A stretch of DNA of 64,000 nt from Leeuwenhoekiella sp. MAR_2009_132 (GCF_000687915.1 NZ_JHZY01000004.1:878001-942000), one strand, 5' to 3'; counted from the stretch's first letter, positions 33,726-44,248 are shown. Numbers and translations are program-made. The notes: generated by a model not told the origin, from the sequence alone.

Positions 33726-36428
33726 TTATAAATTGTATTTAACAGAGAGCATAACGATACGCGGTTGCACAAAGTATTCGGTTGTGGTACTAAATGTTTC
33801 ATTAAAACTATCATTATTTAAAGAGTCTACATTTAACAGGTTTGTACCATCTAGACGAAATTCCCATTTACTTTCTGGTTTTTGATAACGTAAGCCAGCT
33901 TCAAAAAAAGCATACTCGTTACTTACCGTATCATCTTTATCATAATAGTTATAATAACTCCAGTCTGCTGTAAACGTAAATCCTTTTAAGAATTTTACAT
34001 CTACATTAGCAAAAGGCCTATCTGTATAAAATATACGGTCTGTATTTCCTGTCTGGTAATTGTTAATACTTCGGTTATAACCTATTTCAAAATTTGGGGC
34101 ATTCTTAAAATTAGTTTCTACACTCCCTTGATAATTTTGTGTAAAATTTTGAGATTGGGTAGGTAGCGTATTTACAATATTATTCAATTCGCTATACGAA
34201 ATGCTTCCGCTTAAATTTGCTTTAAATTTTCTGAAAGTTTTCTGAAACCGTCCGTTTGCACTCAACACTTCATCTACAAAATTACTATTTATAGGAGATG
34301 AAGCTTGATTGATCTGGTTTATCGCAGTTTGACTTTTTATGGCATCAATACGTTTTGTATAGCTCAACCCACCATTTATATTGGTAAAATTAAACATGTT
34401 GAAGTTAAAATAATTCAGTCTGGCGGTGTGAAAAATTGCATTCTCAATGTCGCGGTTTCCTCTAAACATTCGGTTATAATTATTAAAAACATAACCTTCA
34501 GCAAAATTATTTACATCTGTATAATCTGCCGTCATCTGGTAATTAAGACGTAAACTTTCACTCTGTTTAAATTGCGCGATGGCATACAGATCTGGTAATA
34601 ACTTAAGTTCACTACTACGGGTTTCAAATCCCAGTTGTTCTGATGCGACTGTGTAATTATGAAGGGTAAGACCCGGTGTAACTGTGAAAATTCCGGTTTT
34701 AAACTTATAATGCGCTCCTACAAACACATCACTAAATCTATAAGTCACATCATTATTAAGACTATCTCCCACAAAATTATTAACAGTACCATTATTTAAA
34801 ATCTGAAAAATATTTGAGTTAAAATCCTGACGGCTCAAGGTCGTACCCACAGTAAGATTTAGGTTACTTTTATCATTAATTACATAGTAATAATCAATCT
34901 TACTGTCAATCTTATTCGTCTTTATCATCTTATCCTGATTGATATCAAAATTAGATTGATTAATAGTATCTAACGGAAGGATTTGTGTAAACGGCTGCTG
35001 TTGTAACGTTGCATTGTAAAAAGGATCTTCATTCTGATATAAATGCTGAATAAAACCGGCAAAGATATTCTTATCGTCTAACGTGTAATATGCGTTTAAA
35101 TTCTGGTTAATGCTAAACGGGTTATTATCTTTTTGCTCATCTATATCATTTGAGGTTGTAGTGCCTGAATCTGTAAAAACAGATAACGCATCTGTTATTT
35201 CACTTTGATTTGATTTTTTAGCTAACACATCATAATCTAATTGTAGTTTATCATTAGGTTTATAGATCGAACTAAATTTTACCATCCCCAATTGATTACG
35301 TTGATCGCTAGATTCTGTATTGACCTCAGTAGCCTGCGTAGCAATATAATTGCGTAGCGATCGCTGAATAAAATCTGTAGCGTTATCACTAAACAAAGCA
35401 AAACCACTTAAATCCCAGGCCTCAGAAGCCTCATAGCTAAAGTTTGCCGCCGCAAAGTTTGTTGAAAGTTCGCTTGCTCGGTTATTTTGCGTTGTCAAAA
35501 AGCTCAACCCGCTGTCTGCTATATTAAAAGATGTACCGCCCCGTTGATTAAAATTTCTAAAACCTCCCGTAAAGTTGAAATAATCGCGAAATGTAAATGG
35601 CACATCGCCCGTATTATTTGTGTTCCCTATAAGGTTTATACTTCCTTTAGGACTGTAATAGAAGAGTTTGGTGCTTCCTAAATAACGCGTTTTACCTCCA
35701 TCGCCTATACCGCCCTGTATCTCTCCAAACCAGAAGTTCTTTTTACCTTCTTTTAATTTTAAATTAATAGCTACGTTATCCTGATCATTTCCCAGACCTC
35801 GCATTTGATCTACCTCATTAAAATTTTTGAGTACTTCAACCTTTTTCAATGCATCTGCAGGAATATTTTTTACGGCTAGCTTTGAGTTTCCATCAAAAAA
35901 GTCTTTTCCTTCAATCATTACTTTAGAAACCGTTTGGCCTTCTATTTGAATTTCGCCATCGTCACTTACGGTAACCCCGGGTAGTTTTTTTAAAACGTCA
36001 CCTAGTTTTTGTTCGGTTCCGTTTGTAAAACTATCTGTATTGTAAACTATGGTATCGCCGCGCACCACTACGGGCATTTCATACACAATCTCCACATCAT
36101 CAAGTTGATTTGCTGCAGGTAGTAAAACAAAATCAAGTGTCATATCTGGCGCATCTTTTTCTAGCGTGATATCTTTTGTGGTAGGTGCCAGCCCTAAAAA
36201 ACTAGATACTAAAGTGTAACTAGCTCCAGAAGGTAAATTAAATTGATACTTCCCGTCTGTGTTAGAAATTGCATACGACTCCATATCACCCGTATCGCTG
36301 CGGGTTGCGATTACATTTGCTAATTCTAGAGGAATACCTATACTGTCTTTTACGGTTCCTGTAATACGTACGCTTTGTGCAGTTGCAGAGAGGCTTAAGA
36401 ATAAAATTAGGCCGAAAATATATTTCAT
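33726..36428 (-). CDS. TonB-dependent receptor-like outer-membrane beta-barrel protein
   Basis: Outer-membrane protein of 900 residues. Signal peptide at 1-17, then a carboxypeptidase-regulatory-like beta domain (about 20-105), a plug-like region with DGEIQIEGQTVSKVMIEGKDFF and KDVLKKLPGV, and a large barrel ending in aromatic VKYNL. This is the usual form of Bacteroidota proteins that pair with GLPGLI proteins. No SusD-like gene accompanies it, so polysaccharide uptake is not implied. It lies 45 bases after the GLPGLI gene on the same strand and is likely cotranscribed. The ligand is unknown. Confidence 0.85.
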   Translation of the reverse strand: MKYIFGLILFLSLSATAQSVRITGTVKDSIGIPLELANVIATRSDTGDMESYAISNTDGKYQFNLPSGASYTLVSSFLGLAPTTKDITLEKDAPDMTLDFVLLPAANQLDDVEIVYEMPVVVRGDTIVYNTDSFTNGTEQKLGDVLKKLPGVTVSDDGEIQIEGQTVSKVMIEGKDFFDGNSKLAVKNIPADALKKVEVLKNFNEVDQMRGLGNDQDNVAINLKLKEGKKNFWFGEIQGGIGDGGKTRYLGSTKLFYYSPKGSINLIGNTNNTGDVPFTFRDYFNFTGGFRNFNQRGGTSFNIADSGLSFLTTQNNRASELSTNFAAANFSYEASEAWDLSGFALFSDNATDFIQRSLRNYIATQATEVNTESSDQRNQLGMVKFSSIYKPNDKLQLDYDVLAKKSNQSEITDALSVFTDSGTTTSNDIDEQKDNNPFSINQNLNAYYTLDDKNIFAGFIQHLYQNEDPFYNATLQQQPFTQILPLDTINQSNFDINQDKMIKTNKIDSKIDYYYVINDKSNLNLTVGTTLSRQDFNSNIFQILNNGTVNNFVGDSLNNDVTYRFSDVFVGAHYKFKTGIFTVTPGLTLHNYTVASEQLGFETRSSELKLLPDLYAIAQFKQSESLRLNYQMTADYTDVNNFAEGYVFNNYNRMFRGNRDIENAIFHTARLNYFNFNMFNFTNINGGLSYTKRIDAIKSQTAINQINQASSPINSNFVDEVLSANGRFQKTFRKFKANLSGSISYSELNNIVNTLPTQSQNFTQNYQGSVETNFKNAPNFEIGYNRSINNYQTGNTDRIFYTDRPFANVDVKFLKGFTFTADWSYYNYYDKDDTVSNEYAFFEAGLRYQKPESKWEFRLDGTNLLNVDSLNNDSFNETFSTTTEYFVQPRIVMLSVKYNL

Positions 36429-36473
36429 TGCTTGTACTTGTTAGTTGATTGTTTGGTTGTTTAAAGCAAATTA

Positions 36474-37310
36474 CTATCCTCTACCTCCGGGGCCATTACG
36501 TCTCCCATTTCCAAAGCGCTCTGCCATTTCTTTGGTTTTTTCAGCAACAATTTTTTCATACTCACTACGAGTAACTTTATCTCCTTTTTTAGGAACTTCA
36601 ATATCTAAACCTTCTTTAGGGTTAATGACAATTTTATTACATAGAATTACAGTACGACCTGCTGTAACTTCAAGAATTAAGCCGGGTAATCCCCAGTATT
36701 CATCTGGACCCTGACTTACAGGAATTTGAGGTGTGTACCAGGCTGTAATCACTTCTTCGGTAGGTTTTGAAGTTTCTTCTTTATTCTCATCACCTCCACG
36801 TCTAGAACGCATCGCTTCCCAGGGGTTTTCATCTATTTTTCGTATTGCAGTAGCTTTAAAAGCTGCATACTGCCCTATCATTTTACTTTCCTTTTCTAGT
36901 TTCCAGTCTAATTTTGACAAAGTATCCTTTACAAGAAAGTTTTTTCCCATCAAGTCATTTTCACGAGCATACACATTCTCTGCTACGTTCTTATAAATTC
37001 CACCTTGAGAAAAACCACCGGCAAAACGTATGTTACTGCCACCAGTTCCAGGAGTCTCTAGTTTTGCTACTTCTTCGTAGATAGATTCATCTTTTGTAAA
37101 CGTAAGGGTAAACACTTTTTCAAGCCTATTTTTTATACGCTCTGCAAATTGTTTCTTTTGTTGATCGCTCATTTCACGACCTCCAAAATTTTCCATATCA
37201 AAAGATGTTTTTGACTGGTAGGTTGCAACACCTCCATCAAATTTTTGTGCACTTAATCTCACAGAGGCAAGACAAATAGCGAGAACCAGCAATAGCGAAT
37301 TAATTTTCAT
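36474..37310 (-). CDS. GLPGLI family protein
   Basis: Exported Bacteroidota protein of 278 residues that carries the eponymous motif in YWGLPGLILEV. A signal peptide ends near residue 21 (RLSA-Q). The middle contains AWYTPQIPVSQGP, the tract always just before GLPGLI in this family, and the C-terminus is Gly/Arg-rich. Function is unknown. It is immediately upstream of the barrel protein at 33726, the usual partner type. Confidence 0.92.
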   Translation of the reverse strand: MKINSLLLVLAICLASVRLSAQKFDGGVATYQSKTSFDMENFGGREMSDQQKKQFAERIKNRLEKVFTLTFTKDESIYEEVAKLETPGTGGSNIRFAGGFSQGGIYKNVAENVYARENDLMGKNFLVKDTLSKLDWKLEKESKMIGQYAAFKATAIRKIDENPWEAMRSRRGGDENKEETSKPTEEVITAWYTPQIPVSQGPDEYWGLPGLILEVTAGRTVILCNKIVINPKEGLDIEVPKKGDKVTRSEYEKIVAEKTKEMAERFGNGRRNGPGGRG

Positions 37311-37442
37311 ACGTCAAAGAGTTTATCGCACTTTGACATATAATATTCTGAAAGGTTTAACGAGTTGTTTTAAATAAGATAATTTTTTACGCAAGTATTC
37401 TAATTACACAAACCACTGTTGCTTTTTTCGTATTTTTCCTAA

Positions 37443-38234
37443 ATGCGAATGCTTCTCTACTTTTTAATTTTATTACCGGGTTTCTTATCTGCTCAGGAGT
37501 CTTATACTGTTCTAGCAACTCCATTAAACAAACAAATTCAACTTACAGCAGATCAATTTATAGGCGTTGATGCATATAAAAATTTGTATTACACTAAAGA
37601 CAAAACCTTATTTAAACAAAGTAGTGATAAAACAATTCAATTTAGTGATTTGTTATTGGGCGATATAAACGAAGTTGATCTAACTAATCCGCTGAGGATT
37701 ACACTCTTTTATGCCGAATCAAATACAGCTGTAATTCTTGACAACACGCTTAATGAAATTACCCGCATAAACTTTAACGAACTTGAGAATTTTAGAAATG
37801 TAAGTCACGCTCGTACTGCTAGTGATCGTAGATTATGGATTTTTAATACAGATTTACAGCGTCTTGAATTGTATGATTATCAAAAAAATACATTTAATAG
37901 CGATTTTACGCCACAACCATATAATGCTTTAATGCTTGCCAGTGATTTTAATACATGTTGGGTTTTAACAGACGATTTTATTTATGAGTACAATCAATAT
38001 GGAAGTTTACTTAATAAACACATTGCGAACGGAGTAGGTGAAATTCAGTATTCAAACGATCTGTTAATAGGTTTATACGAAGGAAAACTTTCAGTTAAAG
38101 CAAAATCAAATAACACGTGGTTACCTATTAAAAACCTTCCTGAAGATAGCATTGCATTTTATTTGAATGCAGGAATCCTGTATCTTTACCGTTCTGATCT
38201 AATCTCAACCTACAAACTGAATCTACCTAAATAA
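37443..38234 (+). CDS. Exported protein, probably beta-propeller-like, function unknown
   Basis: A 263-residue product with a signal peptide cut after FLSA-Q near residue 18. The mature part has repeated short beta strands with YDYQKN-like and YNQYGSLL-like turns, suggesting a propeller, but I cannot assign a family. Eight bases separate it from the deoxynucleoside kinase gene, so it is probably the first gene of that transcript. Whether the pairing has meaning is not clear. Confidence 0.65.
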   Translation: MRMLLYFLILLPGFLSAQESYTVLATPLNKQIQLTADQFIGVDAYKNLYYTKDKTLFKQSSDKTIQFSDLLLGDINEVDLTNPLRITLFYAESNTAVILDNTLNEITRINFNELENFRNVSHARTASDRRLWIFNTDLQRLELYDYQKNTFNSDFTPQPYNALMLASDFNTCWVLTDDFIYEYNQYGSLLNKHIANGVGEIQYSNDLLIGLYEGKLSVKAKSNNTWLPIKNLPEDSIAFYLNAGILYLYRSDLISTYKLNLPK

Positions 38235-38241
38235 TAATCAC

Positions 38242-38856
38242 ATGCACGTAGCCATCGCAGGCAATATAGGCGCCGGAAAAACAACTCTTACACGACTTCT
38301 CGCAAAGCATTTTAACTGGCAAGCACAGTTTGAAGACGTAGTTGACAACCCGTATCTCGATGATTTTTACAATTCTATGGAGCGCTGGTCTTTTAATTTA
38401 CAGATATACTTTTTAAACAGCCGCTTTAGACAACTCTTAGAAATACGAGACAGCAAAACAGACATTATACAGGATCGTACGATATATGAAGATGCTTTCA
38501 TTTTTGCACCTAACCTGCATGCAATGGGTTTATTGACAAATAGGGATTTTAATAACTATCGATCCTTGTTTGACCTAATGGAAAGTGTTGTTGATCCGCC
38601 AGATTTATTAATATACCTACGCAGCAGCATACCTAATCTTGTAGCTCAAATACACAAGCGTGGTCGAGATTACGAGAATTCTATATCAATTGACTATTTA
38701 AGCAGATTAAATGAGCGCTACGAGGCGTGGATTCACGATTATAAAAAAGGAAATCTTTTAATCATAGACGTTGACGACATCAACTTTGTTGATAATCCCG
38801 AAGATTTAGGAGACATTATAAACCGTATTGATGCCGAATTAAATGGTCTATTTTAG
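38242..38856 (+). CDS. Deoxynucleoside kinase
   Basis: Phosphorylates a deoxynucleoside in the salvage pathway. The 204-residue protein has the P-loop GNIGAGKTT, the acidic residue in FEDVVDNPY, the substrate-binding ERWSFNLQIYFL segment, and QDRTIYEDAFIFA (the DRS/ERS-like motif). These match the dCK/dGK/TK2 family. Specificity (dA, dG or dC) cannot be read. It precedes the galactanase gene by 18 bases. Confidence 0.9.
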   Translation: MHVAIAGNIGAGKTTLTRLLAKHFNWQAQFEDVVDNPYLDDFYNSMERWSFNLQIYFLNSRFRQLLEIRDSKTDIIQDRTIYEDAFIFAPNLHAMGLLTNRDFNNYRSLFDLMESVVDPPDLLIYLRSSIPNLVAQIHKRGRDYENSISIDYLSRLNERYEAWIHDYKKGNLLIIDVDDINFVDNPEDLGDIINRIDAELNGLF

Positions 38857-38874
38857 CCTAAAATATCAAATTCT

Positions 38875-40017
38875 TTGAATTACCTCAATGGCTTATTGCT
38901 CTTAGTACTGCTTGTTTCAAGTTGTGACAAACCTAATCCCGATAGATTTATAGCACAACCTGAAGCTCCTATTTTAGGTGCAGATTTGTCGTATGTAAAT
39001 GAGATTGAAGATTCTGATGCCTATTTTACTTGGGCAGGAGATACCATAGATCCATATGCTTATTTTGCAGAAAAAGGCGCTAATATTATACGTTTACGAT
39101 TATGGCATAATCCAGAACATTCACCCTATTCTAATTTTGAAGATGTAAAAAGGTCTATTAGACGAGCACACGAAGCGGGCGTCGCTGTATTGCTCGATTT
39201 TCATTATTCAGATTTTTGGGTTGATCCTCAAAAGCAAGAACGCCCAAAAGCCTGGGATGCTATACTTGACGACCGTATTATGGCTGATAGTGTATACAAC
39301 TACACCTTTAAAACGCTAAGTAAATTAGCTGAAGAAAACCTGCAACCGCAATGGGTTCAAATAGGTAATGAAACCAATATTGAAATTCTTCAACCCAGAG
39401 ATGCTGTGGGTAATGATACCATTAACTGGGAACGGAATGCGTTATTATTAAACAGTGGAATTAAAGCTGCTAGGGATTTTTCTGATGTATTTACACAACC
39501 GGTTAAAATCGTATTGCATATTGCACAGCCCGAAAATGCTTTAAACTGGTTTCGCAAAGCGGAAGAAAACAAGGTGTCAGATTTTGATATCATAGGCCTT
39601 TCCTATTATTCTAAGTGGTCAACTTACCCGCTCAATGAATTAGCGGATGCCATAGATTCTTTAAAAACTACGTTTAACAAAGAAGTAATAATTGTAGAAA
39701 CTGCATATCCTCATACTTTACAAAATGCAGATCACGCAGGAAACATTTTAGGTGAAGATGCCTTGATACCTAATTATCCCGCAACACCAGAAGGTCAAAA
39801 AAATTATATGATTAAGCTTACTAGCGAAGTTTTAAAAGCTGGTGGACTTGGCGTCATTTATTGGGAACCTGCCTGGGTTACCTCAACTTCAAAAACGCTT
39901 TGGGGCACAGGATCACACTGGGACAATGCAACGTTTTTTGACGCATCAAATTCAAATGAGGCATTGCCTGCATTTGATTTTTATGATACTAAAAATTATA
40001 AAGATTTATATAATTAA
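38875..40017 (+). CDS. GH53 endo-beta-1,4-galactanase lipoprotein
   Basis: Glycoside hydrolase family 53 enzyme, which cleaves beta-1,4-galactan side chains of pectin-like polysaccharides. The 380-residue protein has a lipoprotein signal with lipobox Cys C17 (LVSSC), so it is tethered to a membrane, probably outward. The TIM barrel has GADLSYV, RLRLWHNP, the acid/base E166 in VQIGNETN and the nucleophile E275 in VIIVETAYP. The start is TTG since the nearest ATG is out of frame. No SusC/SusD pair or other carbohydrate genes adjoin, which is unusual for a Bacteroidota polysaccharide enzyme. The end overlaps the convergent App1 gene by 12 bases. Confidence 0.9.
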   Translation: MNYLNGLLLLVLLVSSCDKPNPDRFIAQPEAPILGADLSYVNEIEDSDAYFTWAGDTIDPYAYFAEKGANIIRLRLWHNPEHSPYSNFEDVKRSIRRAHEAGVAVLLDFHYSDFWVDPQKQERPKAWDAILDDRIMADSVYNYTFKTLSKLAEENLQPQWVQIGNETNIEILQPRDAVGNDTINWERNALLLNSGIKAARDFSDVFTQPVKIVLHIAQPENALNWFRKAEENKVSDFDIIGLSYYSKWSTYPLNELADAIDSLKTTFNKEVIIVETAYPHTLQNADHAGNILGEDALIPNYPATPEGQKNYMIKLTSEVLKAGGLGVIYWEPAWVTSTSKTLWGTGSHWDNATFFDASNSNEALPAFDFYDTKNYKDLYN

Positions 40018-41034
40018 ACCCAAATCACGCGCATGCTCTTCTGCCGTGCTACTATCTTTTACTAAAAGTGCAGGTGTTATTTCAAATTTCTCTAAAAGAC
40101 CACGAACTCTAAAAGCACGTTTTTCGTGATTCACACTTCGTAAATAAATTGCTTTTATACGGTCTGGATATTCTTCTGCGATTTCAATATAAATATCTGC
40201 ATCGTGTTCACCACTATCACCTATTAGAACAAATTGAAGATCTGGGTAAGTTTTTAAAATATTTCTAATTTCGTGTTGTTTATGTGGCTTTTCAGGCTTA
40301 GGAGTTCTGTCAAAAGGAGTTCGTAAATCCCGAAGTAATATAGCCCCTTTTGGAAAATTGTTATGCTTAATAAAAGCCTCAAGATAATGATATAAATTCC
40401 ACGGACTGTTACTCACATAAAACATAGGATTAGATGCCTCGCCAGATTTGCCTAAATGTAATTTTTTATAAAAGTCTGCCGCACCGTTGAAAGGCGACCG
40501 CTTGCCCACTCCTCTAAAAATAGTATTCAAAATAACCCTCCATTTTAATAACGAAGTGACACCTGTTTTAAGCATGGTATCGTCTATATCACTAATAACA
40601 CCATACTCTACCTTATCTGATGGTATAAGCATCTGGGCCGCAAATCTGTTATCATTGTTAACCAGGCGCTTTTGATTTTCATCATCGTAACTTAACTCTA
40701 GTTGTAACCAGCCTTCATCATTTGTTAAACTTTTTAAATTAGCTATTTTTTCATCTATTTTAAAATAGCCTTCATTGTCTGTTACAGCATAAAGAATACG
40801 ATCATCTGGCAGTCTTATTTTTAATCTTGCTTTAGGCAACTCGTCACTTTTAAATTGCTTGTACGCATTTTTAAAAGCATTAACAAAACCAGTTTTATCG
40901 AGGTTAACGCCTTCATCCTCTAGCGCTCTGCCTAATAAATAGATATGCTCATTAGTGCCATAGCTTTGATATCCATGAATCTGGAGCGGATCTTTTTTGT
41001 GTAAGTTTAATTTTTGTAAAGCATCTTTCAACAT
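40006..41034 (-). CDS. App1-like phosphatase domain protein (DUF2183)
   Basis: HAD-like phosphatase of the App1 family; the yeast homologue is a phosphatidate phosphatase. The 342-residue protein has the catalytic DxDDT in VISDIDDTML with its conserved follow-on region (SPFNGAADFY), SNSPWNLY and FVLIGDSGEHDADIY. Residues 1-130 are a separate beta-rich region. No signal peptide is seen. In bacteria the substrate is unknown. A terminator-like hairpin at 41046 separates it from hppA upstream. Confidence 0.88.
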   Translation of the reverse strand: MLKDALQKLNLHKKDPLQIHGYQSYGTNEHIYLLGRALEDEGVNLDKTGFVNAFKNAYKQFKSDELPKARLKIRLPDDRILYAVTDNEGYFKIDEKIANLKSLTNDEGWLQLELSYDDENQKRLVNNDNRFAAQMLIPSDKVEYGVISDIDDTMLKTGVTSLLKWRVILNTIFRGVGKRSPFNGAADFYKKLHLGKSGEASNPMFYVSNSPWNLYHYLEAFIKHNNFPKGAILLRDLRTPFDRTPKPEKPHKQHEIRNILKTYPDLQFVLIGDSGEHDADIYIEIAEEYPDRIKAIYLRSVNHEKRAFRVRGLLEKFEITPALLVKDSSTAEEHARDLGLII

Positions 41035-41045
41035 ACTTTGAAATT

Positions 41046-41077
41046 ATAAAATCCCGACTGTCTAGCCGGGATTTTAA
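41046..41077 (-). terminator. Terminator between hppA and the App1 gene
   Basis: On the minus strand AAAATCCCG and CGGGATTTT form a 9-bp stem (41048-41056 with 41067-41075), followed by ATAATTT. It follows hppA by 53 bases. The T-run is weak, so termination may be partial. Confidence 0.55.
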
Positions 41078-41129
41078 TGGTAAAATTGTCTTAAGGATTC
41101 GTTATAATTAAGTATAAATTTTGTGCAGC

Positions 41130-43496
41130 CTATTGCGTTTTTGAAACTTTAGATTCGGATTTCTTTTTGTAGACAGCTAGTTGTTCTTCTACCTCTGCTT
41201 CACTACCTTGAATACGCTTTTCGGTTAATTTCACTTCTCCATTTTCTGTTGAGGTTTCTGTGATAACAGCGCTTACTAATTGGTTACCTACATTTTCAAC
41301 CTTAACTTCTATCTGTATGTTATTTGCATTTGCTACTGCATCTTCAGAATGATTACCTAAAATAGGAGCAATTACCAGACCCACCAGACAGGTTAATTTA
41401 ATTAAGATATTCATCGAAGGGCCAGATGTATCCTTAAAAGGATCTCCTACAGTATCACCAGTAACTGCTGCTTTATGAGCATCACTACCTTTATAAGTCA
41501 TTTTACCGTCTATCTCTACACCTGCTTCAAACGACTTCTTGGCGTTATCCCAGGCACCACCCGCATTGTTTTGAAAAATAGCCCACATTACACCAGATAC
41601 ACACACACCTGCCATATAACCTCCTAAGGGTTCAGCTCCAAAAATTAATCCCATTAAAACAGGAGTAATTATAGTAATTAAACCGGGAAGAATCATTTCG
41701 CGTAGCGCTGCTTTGGTAGAAATCTCGACGCATTTGCCATATTCTGGCTTTCCTGTACCCTCTAGAATACCTGGTATTTCTCTAAACTGACGTCGTACTT
41801 CCTGTACCATTTCCATCGCTGCTTTACCTACAGATTGCATCGCTAAGGCTGAAAACACTACCGGAATCATACCACCTACAAACAGTGCTGCAAGAACATC
41901 TGCTTTAAATATATTTATTCCATCAATACCTGTAAAAGTTACATATGCTGCAAACAATGCAAGAGCTGTAAGTGCTGCAGAAGCAATGGCAAAACCTTTA
42001 CCTACTGCCGCAGTAGTGTTACCTACAGAGTCTAAAATATCGGTACGCTCGCGCACGTGATCTTCAAGATCACTCATCTCTGCCACACCACCTGCATTGT
42101 CTGCTATAGGACCAAATGCATCTATCGCCAGTTGCATTGCAGTAGTCGCCATCATTGCAGAAGCTGCCAAAGCAACCCCATAAAAACCGGCCAACTCATA
42201 AGAGCCATAAATAGCTGCTGCAAAAAGCAATACCGAAAGAAATGTAGATTTCATACCCACCGCCAGACCAGCGATGATATTAGTCGCCGCACCGGTTGAA
42301 GAATTTTTAACAATATTCATAACAGGTCCTTTGCCTAAACTCGTATAATGTGCTGTTACTACAGATATTAATGCTCCAACAGCCAGACCTATACAAGCAG
42401 ACCAAAAGACATTTAATGACGGAATATCTTTATAGCCTTCGCCAAAAAAGTGCATAGACATAGATTGGGGTAGCATCCAATCTATGAGAAAATAACTCGC
42501 GACAAGAGTTAAAAGAATTGCAACCCAATTACCCGTATCTAATGCTCGTTGAACCTGCGATTCTTTAGCTTCATTATTTTTAATACTTACCAAGAATGTA
42601 CCTAATATTGACGCTAAAATACCAACTCCCGCAATTACAATAGGAAGCAAGATAGGTCCCATATTATTAAAAGCGTCAACAAATTGAGATCCCTGAGACA
42701 TATCCTGCACGAGATAATTTCCTAATACCATAGCCGCCAACACAGTTGCCACATAGCTACCAAAAAGATCTGCTCCCATACCGGCAACATCTCCTACATT
42801 ATCACCTACATTATCTGCAATTGTCGCAGGGTTACGCGGATCATCTTCCGGAATACCGGCTTCAACCTTACCCACAAGATCTGCTCCTACATCTGCAGCC
42901 TTTGTATAAATACCACCACCTACACGCGCAAATAATGCAATAGATTCTGCTCCTAATGAAAATCCGGCTAAGGTTTCAAGAACCACTGTCATCTCCTTAT
43001 AAAAATTACCGCCTTCAGTGAGAAAACTTCCCATTAAGAATAAGAAAATTAAACTCAAACCTAAAACAGCTAATCCTGCAACACCAAGCCCCATAACCGT
43101 ACCGCCGCCAAAACTTACTTTCAACGCCTGTGGTAAACTTGTTTTTGCAGCTTCTGCAGTACGCGCATTGGCATCAGTAGCGATACGCATTCCTATGTTT
43201 CCGGCAAGTGCCGAAAAAAATGCTCCCATTATAAATGCAGGTACAATCATCCAACTAGTGGTATCTACGATGTACGAAATACCGAATAATAATGCTGAGG
43301 CAATAACGACAAATAGGAGCAAAAGTCTATATTCTGCTGCTAGAAAGGCAAGAGCTCCCTCTTTAATACTTTTAGAGATATTTTGCATTTTCTCACTACC
43401 TGCAGGTTGTTTTTTAACCCAGGCCATTTTAATAAACATAAAAAGCAGTCCTAAAATTGCCAATACAATTGGCACGTAGATAATGTTTGATTCCAT
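41130..43496 (-). CDS. hppA: K+-dependent Na+-translocating membrane pyrophosphatase
   Basis: Integral membrane pyrophosphatase that uses pyrophosphate hydrolysis to pump Na+ (possibly with H+). The 788-residue protein has about 16 membrane helices, the substrate motifs [18 protein letters not shown] and DNVGDNVGD, and [10 protein letters not shown]. The Ala in GNTTAA, rather than the Lys of GNTTKA, marks the K+-dependent class, which includes the Na+ pumps. The C-terminus carries a charged 80-residue tail after the last helix. Soluble pyrophosphatase lies 148 bases upstream. Confidence 0.95.
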   Translation of the reverse strand: MESNIIYVPIVLAILGLLFMFIKMAWVKKQPAGSEKMQNISKSIKEGALAFLAAEYRLLLLFVVIASALLFGISYIVDTTSWMIVPAFIMGAFFSALAGNIGMRIATDANARTAEAAKTSLPQALKVSFGGGTVMGLGVAGLAVLGLSLIFLFLMGSFLTEGGNFYKEMTVVLETLAGFSLGAESIALFARVGGGIYTKAADVGADLVGKVEAGIPEDDPRNPATIADNVGDNVGDVAGMGADLFGSYVATVLAAMVLGNYLVQDMSQGSQFVDAFNNMGPILLPIVIAGVGILASILGTFLVSIKNNEAKESQVQRALDTGNWVAILLTLVASYFLIDWMLPQSMSMHFFGEGYKDIPSLNVFWSACIGLAVGALISVVTAHYTSLGKGPVMNIVKNSSTGAATNIIAGLAVGMKSTFLSVLLFAAAIYGSYELAGFYGVALAASAMMATTAMQLAIDAFGPIADNAGGVAEMSDLEDHVRERTDILDSVGNTTAAVGKGFAIASAALTALALFAAYVTFTGIDGINIFKADVLAALFVGGMIPVVFSALAMQSVGKAAMEMVQEVRRQFREIPGILEGTGKPEYGKCVEISTKAALREMILPGLITIITPVLMGLIFGAEPLGGYMAGVCVSGVMWAIFQNNAGGAWDNAKKSFEAGVEIDGKMTYKGSDAHKAAVTGDTVGDPFKDTSGPSMNILIKLTCLVGLVIAPILGNHSEDAVANANNIQIEVKVENVGNQLVSAVITETSTENGEVKLTEKRIQGSEAEVEEQLAVYKKKSESKVSKTQ

Positions 43497-43537
43497 AAAT
43501 AAGCTTTTGATTTATAAATAATGTAATGCTAATGTAG

Positions 43538-43567
43538 CAAAATTGAGATTAATATAAATAATTTCAA
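43538..43567 (-). promoter_or_regulatory. Putative hppA promoter
   Basis: TTG (43565-43567) and CAATTTTG (43538-43545) on the minus strand with 19 bases between. The -7 box has one mismatch to TAnnTTTG. It lies 42 bases before the hppA start and after the ppa terminator. Confidence 0.45.
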
Positions 43568-43585
43568 TATTTACCGAGAATATAC

Positions 43586-43616
43586 AATAAAAAAAGACCG
43601 CTTATTAGCGGTCTTT
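43586..43616 (-). terminator. Terminator after ppa
   Basis: AAAGACCGCT-AATA-AGCGGTCTTT on the minus strand gives a 10-bp stem followed by a run of seven T. It starts 28 bases after the ppa stop. Confidence 0.9.
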
Positions 43617-43643
43617 CAATTTACTTAGGATATCGTTGCGATA

Positions 43644-44171
43644 TTAATCTATGCTTACTTCTTCTTTAGGAACATCACTGTCTGCGAAGCGCTGAATACA
43701 TTGTACAATTATTTCTTTAGCTTCATTTACATCTCCAAAACCGCCAACATCAACTTTTTTCTTTTCTAAGTCTTTGTAAACCTGAAAGAAATGTTCGATT
43801 TCTTTTATAAGGTGAGGGTTTAATTCACTCAAATCTGTAGTGCTGCTAGCGATAGGATCACTCACAGGAACACAAATAATTTTTTCATCAGGACCTTTTT
43901 CATCGGTCATATGGAAAACACCAATTGGCTTAACTTCCATAACGCAACCCGGAAAAGTAGGCTCTGTAACTAACACTAAAACATCTAAAGGATCTCCATC
44001 TAAAGCTAAAGTTTCAGGAATGAAACCATAATCTGCAGGGTACATCATAGATGAAAAAATCATACGGTCGTAACGTATTTTTTTCAGCTTAAAATCATAT
44101 TCATACTTATTACGACTACCCTTTGGAATTTCGATAAGAACGTCAAATGTTGAAATTTGCTCTGTTGTCAT
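43644..44171 (-). CDS. ppa: Inorganic pyrophosphatase, soluble family I
   Basis: Cytosolic Mg2+-dependent hydrolysis of pyrophosphate. The protein is 175 residues from the ATG at 44171, with the metal-binding signature DGDPLDVLV and the conserved MIFSSMMYPADYGFIPET region. I reject the longer start at 44219 because a strong promoter overlaps it. It lies just upstream of the membrane pyrophosphatase but is separated by a terminator, so the two are not one transcript. Confidence 0.95.
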   Translation of the reverse strand: MTTEQISTFDVLIEIPKGSRNKYEYDFKLKKIRYDRMIFSSMMYPADYGFIPETLALDGDPLDVLVLVTEPTFPGCVMEVKPIGVFHMTDEKGPDEKIICVPVSDPIASSTTDLSELNPHLIKEIEHFFQVYKDLEKKKVDVGGFGDVNEAKEIIVQCIQRFADSDVPKEEVSID

Positions 44172-44216
44172 GCTATTATATATTTTTTCTATTGTTTTAT
44201 TACCTGAAATAGGCTG

Positions 44217-44248
44217 CAAAAATAGACCAAATAAGAAGTTAGGACAAA
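44217..44248 (-). promoter_or_regulatory. Promoter of ppa
   Basis: TTTG (44245-44248), 20 bases, TATTTTTG (44217-44224) on the minus strand, a perfect match to the Bacteroidetes consensus. The start near 44211 gives a leader of about 40 bases to the ATG at 44171. Confidence 0.72.

Noticed and set aside
37311..37442. Riboswitch or small gene in the divergent spacer
   Set aside because: The 132 bases are AT-rich with no conserved fold or long frame.
43018..43479. 153-codon plus-strand frame inside hppA
   Set aside because: It is antisense to conserved membrane helices; its apparent hydrophobic and proline pattern follows from hppA codons.
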